From Sphingomonas corticis (GTDB lineage: Bacteria > Pseudomonadota > Alphaproteobacteria > Sphingomonadales > Sphingomonadaceae), in assembly GCF_012035195.1 (NCBI RefSeq), contig NZ_JAAVJH010000003.1:372001-436000 (forward strand): a stretch of 64,000 nucleotides of DNA, given 5' to 3'. The position numbers and the translations under genes were made by a program. Positions 25,155 through 33,525 of this stretch are shown in pieces. Position 1 is the first letter of the stretch; each line of letters opens with the position of its first letter. The notes below the pieces were generated by a model, which was not told where the DNA came from, searched no databases, and saw nothing but the letters and a program-made list of their open reading frames with translations.

Positions 25155-26678
25155 GTGACGGGCCTGTTCGAGGAACTGCGCATCGCGCTGCACACGGTGT
25201 GGACGCGCCGCTGGCTCGGGCTGGCGGTGGCGTGGTGCGTGTGCGTGGCGGGCTGGCTGGTCGTCAGTCAGATGCCCAGCAAGTACGATTCGCGCGCGCG
25301 CGTGTTCGTGCAGATGCGCTCGGTCCTGCCCGCGGGCACCGATCCCGGCGTCGCGGCGTCGCAGGCGCAGGACATCGACACGGTGCGACAGACGCTGACC
25401 AGCGCGGTGAACCTGGAGAAGGTGGTACGCGGCACCGACCTGGCACAGGGCGTCGCCAGCGACCGCGACGTGGCCGATCGCGTCGCCGGGTTGCAGACCG
25501 CGATCAAGGTGGTGGCGCAGCAGAACAACCTGTTCGAGATCACCACCACCGCCGCCTCGCCGAAGCTGGCCGCCGCGATCACGCAGAAGCTGATCGACAT
25601 CTTCGTCGAGACGAACCTGAGCGACGATCGCCGGCAGGCGACGCAGACGCTCGCCTTCCTGGACGGTCAGCTCGGCACGCTGGGTGCCAAGTTGCAGGAC
25701 GCGGAGGCCAAGCGCACCGATTTCCAGAACCGCTACCTGGGCGCGCTGCCGGGCACGGGCACGATCAGCGACCGCATCGGCGCGGCGCGCACGCAGATGA
25801 GCCAGGTGGACGGCGATCTCGCCGCCGCCGCCAGCAGCCTCGCCGCGGTGCAGGGGCAGATGGCGGCGACGCCGCGCAGCGTGGCGGGCGGTGGCGGCAT
25901 CGCGCCGGGCATGGGGCCGGCGCGCGCGCGGCTGGCGGCGATCCAGGGCCAGCTCGCCGACGCGCGCGGGCGCGGGTATACGGACAACCATCCGGACGTG
26001 GTCGCGCTGAAGCAGCAGCTCGCGCTGGCGCAGGCCGCCGCGCGCGGCGAGCCGGTGGCGGCGGGCGGCGACGGCAGCGTCGCCAATCCCGCCTTCCTCT
26101 CGCTCCAGGCGATGGTGGCGGACCGGCAGTCCGCGGTCGCCGCGTTGCAGATGCGCAGGCGCCAGCTGCAGGGCGACCTCGACCAGCTGACGGCGAAGCT
26201 CGCCGGCGATCCCGCCGTGGCGGCGGAGCAGGGCGAGATCGACCGCAGCGCCACCGTGCTGAAGGACCAGTACGACCAGCTGCTCGCCCAGCGCGAGCAG
26301 GTGAGCCTGCGCGCGCAGGCGCAGACGCAGACCGACGCGGTGAAGTTCAGCGTCATCGACCCGCCCACCGCGCCGCGCGTGCCCACCGCGCCCAACCGCC
26401 CGCTGCTGTTGTCGGGCGTGCTGGTCGCCGGGCTTCTCGCCGGCGTGGGCGCCGCCTTCGCGATGGGGCAGGTGCAGGCGACCTTTGCCACCGCGCAGCG
26501 GCTGGAGAAGGTGTCCGGCATGACCGTGATCGGCTCGGTCGGCGAGATGCTGACGCGCCGGCAGGAGGAGGAGCGCCGCCGCCGGCTGAAGTGGTTCGCG
26601 GGCGCCACCGCCGCGCTGGCGGTCGCCTATGTCGGCCTGCTCGGGCTGGAGATGGTGCAGCGGGGGCTGGCGGCATGA
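25155..26678 (+). CDS. XrtA-system polysaccharide chain-length determinant (Wzz-like)
   Basis: 507-residue inner-membrane polysaccharide co-polymerase. An N-terminal Wzz segment with a transmembrane helix (WLGLAVAWCVCVAGWLVVS) is followed by a long periplasmic coiled-coil domain rich in Gln and Ala, a PTAPRVPTAPNRP proline-rich motif before the second helix, and a C-terminal cytosolic tail. The GTG start is one base after the Wza-like stop. It overlaps the autokinase gene by ATGA, consistent with a Wzz/kinase pair. Confidence 0.92.
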   Translation: MTGLFEELRIALHTVWTRRWLGLAVAWCVCVAGWLVVSQMPSKYDSRARVFVQMRSVLPAGTDPGVAASQAQDIDTVRQTLTSAVNLEKVVRGTDLAQGVASDRDVADRVAGLQTAIKVVAQQNNLFEITTTAASPKLAAAITQKLIDIFVETNLSDDRRQATQTLAFLDGQLGTLGAKLQDAEAKRTDFQNRYLGALPGTGTISDRIGAARTQMSQVDGDLAAAASSLAAVQGQMAATPRSVAGGGGIAPGMGPARARLAAIQGQLADARGRGYTDNHPDVVALKQQLALAQAAARGEPVAAGGDGSVANPAFLSLQAMVADRQSAVAALQMRRRQLQGDLDQLTAKLAGDPAVAAEQGEIDRSATVLKDQYDQLLAQREQVSLRAQAQTQTDAVKFSVIDPPTAPRVPTAPNRPLLLSGVLVAGLLAGVGAAFAMGQVQATFATAQRLEKVSGMTVIGSVGEMLTRRQEEERRRRLKWFAGATAALAVAYVGLLGLEMVQRGLAA

Positions 26679-27646
26679 CGCAGGGATCGCTGATCGAGCA
26701 GGCCGCGCGGGTCTACGACTTCGACGCCTATTTCCGCGCCAGCCCCGCCGCGCTGCGCCAGGCCGACGCGCCGGCGCCGGCGGACGACGTGCGCCCGATC
26801 GAGCGGGCGCCCGCGCCCGCGGCCGGCGACGTCATGCCGACGCTGGCGGCGATCCCGGTCGAGTTCCTCGCGCATGGCGGCGAGGACGAGGAGGACTGGA
26901 CCCCCCCGCCGTCGGACATCGCGCTGATCGACCGCACGATGCTGGCGGAGAAGGGGATGCTCGTGCCCGGCGCCCCCGTCGGCGCGCTGGCGGAGGAGTT
27001 CCGCCTCATCAAGCGCCAGCTGCTGCTGACGGCGGACGAGGTGGGCGAGGGGCCGAAGGGGGAGCGCGCACGCACGATCCTGGTCGGATCGGGCAAGCCG
27101 GGGGAAGGCAAGACCTTCTGCGCGATCAACCTGGCCATCAGCCTCGCCGCCGAGCGCGACGTGGAGATCCTGCTGGTCGACGCCGATTTCGCCAAGCCCG
27201 ACGTCATGGCATCGCTCGGCCTCGACGATTCGACCGGGTTGCTCGACGTGCTGGGCGATCCGACGATCGATCCGGAGAGCTGCGTCGTGCGCACCGACGT
27301 GCCGCAGCTGTCGCTGCTGCCCGCGGGCAAGCGCAGCCACGCCGACACCGAGCTGCTGGCGAGCCGCCGAACCGAGCAGGTGCTGGACCGGCTGCTCGCG
27401 GCCAACCCGCGCCGCATCATCGTGTTCGACACGCCTCCCGCGCTCGCCGCCTCGCCCGCCTCGGTGCTGGCGTTGCTGGTGGGGCAGGTGATGCTGGTCG
27501 TCCGCGCCGACCGCACGACGGAAGCCGACGTGCGCGAGGCGGTGCAGCTGCTCGACGGGTGCGAGGAGATCGCGCTGGTCCTCAATTCCGTCAGCTACGA
27601 GCCGGGGCGCGGGCGTTTCGGCAGCTACTACGGTCAGGAGGGGTGA
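26675..27646 (+). CDS. XrtA-associated tyrosine autokinase (BY-kinase)
   Basis: Cytosolic P-loop kinase that regulates chain length together with the Wzz-like protein. 323 residues. Walker A is GSGKPGEGKT (138-147), Walker A' is LLVDADFAKP (166-175) and Walker B lies in IIVFDTPPA. The C terminus has a short tyrosine cluster (GSYYGQEG), the expected autophosphorylation tail, though only two tyrosines. The N terminus carries a low-complexity Ala/Pro linker. Its stop overlaps the GTG of the barrel gene. Confidence 0.92.
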   Translation: MTQGSLIEQAARVYDFDAYFRASPAALRQADAPAPADDVRPIERAPAPAAGDVMPTLAAIPVEFLAHGGEDEEDWTPPPSDIALIDRTMLAEKGMLVPGAPVGALAEEFRLIKRQLLLTADEVGEGPKGERARTILVGSGKPGEGKTFCAINLAISLAAERDVEILLVDADFAKPDVMASLGLDDSTGLLDVLGDPTIDPESCVVRTDVPQLSLLPAGKRSHADTELLASRRTEQVLDRLLAANPRRIIVFDTPPALAASPASVLALLVGQVMLVVRADRTTEADVREAVQLLDGCEEIALVLNSVSYEPGRGRFGSYYGQEG

Positions 27647-29394
27647 TCGTGTCCGGTCGCACGCATCTCGTGCTTTCCACCCCGGCGTACGCCGGGGTCC
27701 AGGTGGGTGACCAAGCGTCTCCATCGCCGACGTTTGCGCAACTGGACCCCGGCGTACGCCGGGGTGGCGTGTTGGTGATGGTCGTCGCTTCGCTCGCCGC
27801 CACGCCCGCCGCGGCGCAGAGCGACCGGGCGCACTACGTCCAGCCCTATGTCGAGGTGGCGCAGGCGGTCGCCGCGGACCTGTCGAACGATGACGTCACG
27901 ACGTACACCTCGCTCGCCGCGGGCGTGGACGCGGGCGTCAACACCGCGCGGTCGCAGGCGCAGATCAGCTACCGCTACGAACGCCGCTTCGACTGGGCGG
28001 ACGATCAGGTGACGCAGGACGTCCACTCCGGCCTCGCCCGCGCCGCGGTGACGGTCGCGCCGGGGCTGAACCTGGAAGCGGGCGGCATCGCCACGCGCGC
28101 GCGTACCGACATCCGCGGCGCGGCGCCCGGCAATCTCGTCGGCGACGTCGCCAACGTGTCGCAGGTCTACTCGCTCTACGCCGGCCCCTCGCTCGCTACC
28201 CGCGCCGGGCCGCTGAACGTGGGCGCGAGCTATTTCGTCGGCTTCACCAAGGTGGAGACCCCCGACGTCCCCGGCCCGGTGCCGGTGCAGCGGCTCGACT
28301 ATTTCGACACGTCCACCAGCCACCTCGCGCAAGGATCCGTGGGCACCGCGGCGGGCGAGGTGTTCCCCTTCGCGATCCAGCTGTCCGGCGCGTACGAGCG
28401 CGAGGACGCGAGCCAGCTGGACCAGACCTACGAGGGCTGGTTCGGCCGCGGCGACGTGACGCTGCCGCTGTCGGGCCATGTCGCGATCCGCGGCGGCGTG
28501 GGCTACGAACGGATCAAGGCGACGCAGCGCGACCCGCTGGTCGACGCGACCGGCGCGCCGCTCCTGGACGGCAACGGCCGCTACGTCACCGACCCGGCTT
28601 CGCCGGAACGGATCGCCTACGATACCGACGGCCTCATCTACGACGCCGGGGTGATCTGGCGGCCCAGCCCGCGGCTGGAATTGCAGGCGAGCGCGGGCTG
28701 GCGCTACGGCGGCGAGACCTATTTCGGCTCGCTCAGCTACGCGATCGACCGCAACGTCGGCCTGGCGATCGTCGCCTACGACGGCGTCGAGACCTTCGGC
28801 CGCCAGCTGCGCGACGGGCTGCGCGAGCTGCCGACCGCCTTCGAGGCGCGGCCCGATCCGTTCGGCCAGCAGTTCGCCGGCTGCGTCTTCGGCGCGCGGC
28901 CCGGCACCGGCGGCGCCGGCGCAGGTGGCTGCCTGAACGACGTGTTCCAGTCGATCGCGACCGCCAGCTACCGCGCGCGCGGCATCGACGCCGTGCTGAG
29001 CGCCAGCTACGGCCGCACCCGCTTCGGCATCGGCGGGGGGTACGCCAACCGCCGCTTCAATGCGCCCCGGTCAGGCACCGGGGGCGGCGTGCCCGGCATC
29101 GTCACCTACGGGCTGGAGGACCAGAGCGCCTACGCCCAGGCCTTCTACGGCCGCGACCTGTCACGCATCTCCGCCATCGACCTGACCGTCTTCGGCAGCT
29201 GGTATTCCAGCGGGCTGGCGAACGGGCTGGGCGCGGGCGGCGACGTTTACGGCGGCGGCGCCAATGCCACCTACTCGCTCCAGCTCGGCCGGCTCGGCAC
29301 GCTCGCCTCGATCGGCCTCTACGGCTTCGACCAGGAGGGGTTCGATACCCAGTGGTCGGCACAGGCGCTGCTCGGCGCGCGCTACACCTTCTGA
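27643..29394 (+). CDS. XrtA-locus outer-membrane beta-barrel protein with a repeat-encoded N terminus
   Basis: Surface beta-barrel protein (583 residues from GTG 27643) of the type found in XrtA loci. It is rich in alternating hydrophobic strands and ends in an aromatic C terminus (GARYTF), as expected for Bam-dependent insertion. The first 42 or so residues are odd: a palindromic repeat is read in frame (LSTPAYAGVQ ... LDPGVRRGG), and only then comes a signal-like stretch VLVMVVASLAATPAAAQ. Translation may start at GTG 27643 or 27649 (coupled to the kinase), or within the late GTG/ATG cluster at 27769-27778, giving a short signal peptide without positive charge. Confidence 0.85.
   Translation: MIVSGRTHLVLSTPAYAGVQVGDQASPSPTFAQLDPGVRRGGVLVMVVASLAATPAAAQSDRAHYVQPYVEVAQAVAADLSNDDVTTYTSLAAGVDAGVNTARSQAQISYRYERRFDWADDQVTQDVHSGLARAAVTVAPGLNLEAGGIATRARTDIRGAAPGNLVGDVANVSQVYSLYAGPSLATRAGPLNVGASYFVGFTKVETPDVPGPVPVQRLDYFDTSTSHLAQGSVGTAAGEVFPFAIQLSGAYEREDASQLDQTYEGWFGRGDVTLPLSGHVAIRGGVGYERIKATQRDPLVDATGAPLLDGNGRYVTDPASPERIAYDTDGLIYDAGVIWRPSPRLELQASAGWRYGGETYFGSLSYAIDRNVGLAIVAYDGVETFGRQLRDGLRELPTAFEARPDPFGQQFAGCVFGARPGTGGAGAGGCLNDVFQSIATASYRARGIDAVLSASYGRTRFGIGGGYANRRFNAPRSGTGGGVPGIVTYGLEDQSAYAQAFYGRDLSRISAIDLTVFGSWYSSGLANGLGAGGDVYGGGANATYSLQLGRLGTLASIGLYGFDQEGFDTQWSAQALLGARYTF
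27677..27767. repeat. 25-bp inverted repeat (CCCCGGCGTACGCCGGGG) read in frame
   Basis: Arms 27677-27701 and 27743-27767 are perfect 25-bp complements, each itself containing the palindrome CCCCGGCGTACGCCGGGG. A related element lies at 33541-33632. The element lies inside the 5' end of the beta-barrel gene with no stop codon in that frame. Confidence 0.95.
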
Positions 29395-29407
29395 CGGACG
29401 AACGACG

Positions 29408-30463
29408 ATGTACGACGCCTTCTTCGGCCTCTCCGACCGCCCGTTCCAGCTGACGCCCGACCCGCGCTTCTGGTTCGACACCGCCACGCACCGCAAGGCG
29501 ATGGCGTACCTGGGCTACGGCCTGGCGCAGGGCGAGGGCTTCATCGTCATCACCGGCGACATCGGCGCGGGCAAGACGACGCTGGTCGGCCACCTGATGG
29601 AGCGGATCGACCCCGCCAGCCTGAACGCGATCCGCATCGTGTCCACCGCGGTGCGCGCGGAGGACCTGCTGCGCATCGTCGCCGACGGGCTGGGCGTCGC
29701 GCCCGAGGGGAAGTCCAAGGCGGAACTGCTGCTGGCGATCGAGCGCGGCCTCCACGCCGTGGCGCGCAGCGGGCGGCGCACGTTGCTGGTCGTCGACGAG
29801 GCGCAGGCGCTTCCCGTCTCCGCGCTGGAGGAGCTGCGGATGCTCAGCAACTTCCAGGCGGGCGGGCACGCCATGCTGCAGATCTTCCTGCTGGGCCAGC
29901 CGGAGTTCCGCGAGCGGCTGAACGGGTCGGAGCGGCTGGAGCAGCTGCGCCAGCGCGTGATCGCGATCCACCACCTCGATCCGATGGGCGCGGACGAGAT
30001 CGCGGCCTATGTCGCGCACCGCCTCCAGGTCGCGGGCTGGCAGGGGCGTCCCGTCATCGCCGACGACGCCTGCGCCGCGATCCACGCCGCCAGCGACGGC
30101 GTGCCGCGCCGCGTGAACCAGGTGATGACCCGCGCGCTCCTCCACGCCTCGGTGATGCAGGCCGACACGATCGACGCCGCGCTGGTCGCCGCGGTGATGG
30201 CGGACCAGGGGGTCGAACTGCCCGCCCCCGTCGCCCCTTCGGTGGTGGTCGAGCCGGAGGAGGATGCCGTCGCCATCGCCCCGCCGGTGGAAGAAGCCGC
30301 GCCCCGCGCCGCCCGGCATGACGAACATGCGCTCGACGCGCGCGTCGCCACGCTGGAGGCACGCATCGCCGAGCAGGACGAGGCGCTGCGCCGCGTGCTG
30401 ACGCTGCTGATGGACTGGGTCGAGAAGGACGCCGTGCCGGAGGCGCTGCGGGGCGCGGCATGA
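29408..30463 (+). CDS. XrtA/PEP-CTERM system-associated ATPase (GspA/ExeA-like)
   Basis: AAA ATPase of 351 residues, similar to the secretion ATPase ExeA. An N-terminal FFGLSDRPFQLTPDPRFWF precedes Walker A GDIGAGKTT (50-58) and Walker B LLVVDEAQAL. The C-terminal end is an acidic linker and a coiled coil (ARVATLEARIAEQDEALRR). It probably couples ATP hydrolysis to assembly of the export machine. Its stop overlaps the ATG of the deacetylase. Confidence 0.92.
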   Translation: MYDAFFGLSDRPFQLTPDPRFWFDTATHRKAMAYLGYGLAQGEGFIVITGDIGAGKTTLVGHLMERIDPASLNAIRIVSTAVRAEDLLRIVADGLGVAPEGKSKAELLLAIERGLHAVARSGRRTLLVVDEAQALPVSALEELRMLSNFQAGGHAMLQIFLLGQPEFRERLNGSERLEQLRQRVIAIHHLDPMGADEIAAYVAHRLQVAGWQGRPVIADDACAAIHAASDGVPRRVNQVMTRALLHASVMQADTIDAALVAAVMADQGVELPAPVAPSVVVEPEEDAVAIAPPVEEAAPRAARHDEHALDARVATLEARIAEQDEALRRVLTLLMDWVEKDAVPEALRGAA

Positions 30464-31311
30464 CCGTGCTGAACGCGCTGTCCGTCGACGTCGAGGAGTG
30501 GTTCCAGGTCGGCGCCTTCGAGCGCACGATCGACCGTGCCGACTGGGACGCGCTGGAATCGCGCGTTGCCGACAACAGCGCGCGCGTGCTGGACCTGTTC
30601 GCCGCCGCGGGGGTGAAGGCGACCTTCTTCACGCTCGGCTGGGTCGCGGCGCGCCACCCGCGACTGGTCCGCCGCATCGTCGAAGAGGGGCATGAGATCG
30701 CCAGCCACGGCTGGGACCACGCGCGCGTCTTCACGCTCGACGCCGCCGCCTTCCGCGCCGACCTCGCCCGCGCGAAGGCCGCGCTGGAGGATGCCGCCGG
30801 CGTCGCCGTCACCGGCTATCGCGCGCCCAGCTTCTCCATCGACGCGCGCACGCCCTGGGCGCACGCGGTACTGGCGGAGGAAGGCTATCTCTACTCCAGC
30901 AGCGTCGCGCCGCTGCGCCACGACCATTACGGCTGGCATGGGTCGCCGCGCTTCGCATGGCGCCCGCACGCCGATGCCGCGCTGGTCGAGCTGCCGGTGA
31001 CGGTGGCGCAGATCGCCGGGCGGCGCGTCGCGACGGGGGGCGGCTTCTTCCGCCTGCTCCCCGCCGCGCTGACCGACCTCGCCATCCGCCAGTCCAATGC
31101 GCAGGCGCAGCCGGGCATCTTCTACTTTCATCCGTGGGAGGTCGATCCCGGCCAGCCCCGCGTCGCCCATGCGCCGCTGCGCTCGCGATTGCGCCACTAC
31201 AGCCGGCTGAAGGCGATGGCGGGGAAGCTGGACGGGCTGATCCGCCGCCACGCCTGGGGCCGCGTCGACCACGTGGTCGAGCGGCTGCCGGGCGACAGGC
31301 TGGCGGCATGA
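30460..31311 (+). CDS. XrtA-system polysaccharide deacetylase
   Basis: NodB-like carbohydrate esterase of 283 residues with the short C-terminal DUF3473-type extension. The N terminus reads ALSVDVEEWFQVG (catalytic Asp region), followed by ATFFTLGWVA, the metal-binding EIASHGWDHARVF, and GYRAPSFSID. It would remove acetyl groups from the exopolysaccharide or its precursor. ATGA overlaps join it to both neighbours. Confidence 0.92.
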   Translation: MTVLNALSVDVEEWFQVGAFERTIDRADWDALESRVADNSARVLDLFAAAGVKATFFTLGWVAARHPRLVRRIVEEGHEIASHGWDHARVFTLDAAAFRADLARAKAALEDAAGVAVTGYRAPSFSIDARTPWAHAVLAEEGYLYSSSVAPLRHDHYGWHGSPRFAWRPHADAALVELPVTVAQIAGRRVATGGGFFRLLPAALTDLAIRQSNAQAQPGIFYFHPWEVDPGQPRVAHAPLRSRLRHYSRLKAMAGKLDGLIRRHAWGRVDHVVERLPGDRLAA

Positions 31312-32336
31312 CCGCGCCGCTGCTCCGCGCCCCCGTCGGCGTGCGCCGCGCGCGACCGTCCGACCGGGCGCGGATCGAGGCGTTCGTGCGCGCGCATCCC
31401 GGTGCCACGCCCTTCCACCTGCCCGCCTGGGGCGAGGCGGTGGAGGCGGCGTGCGGCCAGCGCGCGATCACGCTGATGGCGGAGCGCGCCAACGGCACGC
31501 TGGCGGGCGTCCTGCCGATGACGCACGTGCGCTCGCCGCTGTTCGGCCGGGCGCTGGTGTCCTGCGGCTTCGCCGTCGACGGCGGCGCGCTGGGCGAGGC
31601 GGAGGCGCTCGCCTCGGGCGCCAGCGCGCTGGCGGCGACGCTCGGCTGCCCCTCGGTGGAGCTGCGCGGCGGCGCGGCGCCGGCGGGTTGGGCGGTGGAT
31701 GCCGCGACCTACGTGGGCTTCGCGCGCGACCTCGCCGGCGACGACGAGGCGCAGCTGCTCGCCATTCCGCGCAAGCAGCGCGCCGAGGTGCGCAAGGCGC
31801 TGGCCGCCGACCTGACGATCGACATCCACGCCGACGCGGACGTGCACCACCGCGTCTACGCCGAATCGGTGCGCAACCTGGGCACGCCGGTCTTCCCGCG
31901 CGCGCTGTTCCGCGCCGTGCTGGCGACGATGGACGCCGACGTGCTGACCGTGCGCCATCGCGGCCGCGCGGTGGCGAGCGTGCTGAGCCTCTACTGGCGC
32001 GGCACCGTCCATCCCTATTGGGGCGGCGGCACGCGAGAGGCGCGGGAACTGCGCGCCAACGACCGGATGTATGTCGCGCTGATGGCGCACGCCCGCGCGC
32101 GCGGCTGCACGCGCTTCGACTTCGGCCGGTCGAAGGCCGGGACGGGCGCGGCGGCGTTCAAGAAGAACTGGGGCTTCGAGCCGCGCCCGCTCGCCTATGC
32201 GACGTGGAGCGCGGGCGCCCCCCGCGTGGTGAACCCGCTGGACCCGAGATACGCGCTGATGGTGCGCACGTGGCGGCGCCTGCCGCTGCCGCTCGCCAAT
32301 GCGGTCGGGCCGTGGATCAGCCGGGGGCTGGGGTGA
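31308..32336 (+). CDS. FemAB-like XrtA/PEP-CTERM-associated protein
   Basis: 342-residue protein of the GNAT/FemAB superfamily. The N-terminal domain has PFHLPAWGEAVE. The C-terminal half has IPRKQRAEVRKAL, a conserved NLGTPVFPRALF and FDFGRSKAGTGAAAFKKNWGFEPRPL, typical of the XrtA-locus FemAB subgroup. These enzymes are thought to transfer an amino-acyl or acyl group; the acyl carrier protein, ligase and decarboxylase genes upstream are plausible partners. It overlaps the deacetylase by ATGA. Confidence 0.88.
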   Translation: MTAPLLRAPVGVRRARPSDRARIEAFVRAHPGATPFHLPAWGEAVEAACGQRAITLMAERANGTLAGVLPMTHVRSPLFGRALVSCGFAVDGGALGEAEALASGASALAATLGCPSVELRGGAAPAGWAVDAATYVGFARDLAGDDEAQLLAIPRKQRAEVRKALAADLTIDIHADADVHHRVYAESVRNLGTPVFPRALFRAVLATMDADVLTVRHRGRAVASVLSLYWRGTVHPYWGGGTREARELRANDRMYVALMAHARARGCTRFDFGRSKAGTGAAAFKKNWGFEPRPLAYATWSAGAPRVVNPLDPRYALMVRTWRRLPLPLANAVGPWISRGLG

Positions 32337-32382
32337 GGCCCGCCGCCTCCATCCTCTCCCTTGTGCCGAGCAGGCATGGCCG

Positions 32383-33525
32383 ATGACCGACATCCTGTTC
32401 CTCGCGCATCGCGTGCCGTTCCCGCCCGACCGCGGCGACCGCATCCGCAGCTTCCACGTGCTGCGGCACCTCGCCGCGCGCGCACGCGTGCACCTCGTTG
32501 CCTTCGCCGATACCGCCGCGGACGTGGACGTGCCGCCCGCCTTCCGCGCGATGCTGGGCGAGTGCGTCGTCGTCCATCGCACGAAGTCGCGCGCGCGTGC
32601 CGCGGCGGAGGCGCTGGCCGGCGGGCGTCCGGTCTCGCTGGCCGCGTTCGACGACGCGCGCGTCCATGCCGCGGTGCGCGACATCGTGGCGCGCCATCCG
32701 GTCGCCGCCACCTACGCCTTCTCCGGGCAGATGGCGCAATATCTGCCCGCGCACGGCCGGCGCATCATGGACTTCGTCGACGCTGATTCGGCGAAGTTCG
32801 CCGCCTATGCCCGCGGGCCGCTCGCCTGGCCGATGCGGCGCGAGGCGCGGCTGCTCGGCGCCTACGAGCGACAGGTCGCCGCGAACGTCGACGCCGCCCT
32901 CTTCGTCAGCGCGGCGGAGGCGACGCTGGTGCCGGGCGGGCGCGTGCTGGAGAACGGCATCGACACCGCCGTCTTCGATCCCGCCGCTCCCTTCGCGCCG
33001 GTGGTCGGGCAGGGGCGGCTCGTCACCTTCATCGGACAGATGGACTATCGCCCCAACGTGGAGGCGGTGGTCGCCTTCGCGCGCGAGATGCTGCCGGCGG
33101 TCCGCGCGCGTCACGCCGACGTGCGCTTCGCCATCGTCGGCCGCGCGCCGACCACCGCGGTGCGGGCACTGGCCGGGGAAAGCGTGATCGTGACGGGCGA
33201 GGTCCCCGACGTGCGCGGCTGGCTCGCCGCGTCTGACGTGGTCGTCGCGCCGCTGCTGATCGCCCGCGGGGTGCAGAACAAGGTGCTCGAGGCGATGGCG
33301 ATGGCGCGCCCCGTCCTCGCCTCGGCGGCGGCGGCGGAAGGGATCGACCATGCCGGCACGATCCGCGTCGGCGAAGGCGCGGAGGCGGTGTGCGCACTGC
33401 TGGACGATCCCGCCGGCCTCGGCCCCGCCGCGCGCGCGCGGGTGGTGGCGCGCTACGGCTGGGACGCCGCGCTGGCGCCGCTCGACGCGATGCTGGGGCT
33501 GGCTTCCCTGAAGGCCGCGGCATGA
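32383..33525 (+). CDS. XrtA-system glycosyltransferase (GT4-like)
   Basis: 380-residue GT-B glycosyltransferase. The N terminus HRVPFPPDRGDRIRSFHVLRHL is characteristic of the exosortase-associated sugar transferase subgroup. The C-terminal domain has TFIGQMDYRPNVEAV, GEVPDVRGWLAASDVVVAPLLIARGVQNKVLEAMAMARPVL, including the E-x7-E-like donor-binding region. It should add a sugar to the lipid-linked repeat unit. The stop overlaps the exosortase ATG. Confidence 0.92.
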   Translation: MTDILFLAHRVPFPPDRGDRIRSFHVLRHLAARARVHLVAFADTAADVDVPPAFRAMLGECVVVHRTKSRARAAAEALAGGRPVSLAAFDDARVHAAVRDIVARHPVAATYAFSGQMAQYLPAHGRRIMDFVDADSAKFAAYARGPLAWPMRREARLLGAYERQVAANVDAALFVSAAEATLVPGGRVLENGIDTAVFDPAAPFAPVVGQGRLVTFIGQMDYRPNVEAVVAFAREMLPAVRARHADVRFAIVGRAPTTAVRALAGESVIVTGEVPDVRGWLAASDVVVAPLLIARGVQNKVLEAMAMARPVLASAAAAEGIDHAGTIRVGEGAEAVCALLDDPAGLGPAARARVVARYGWDAALAPLDAMLGLASLKAAA

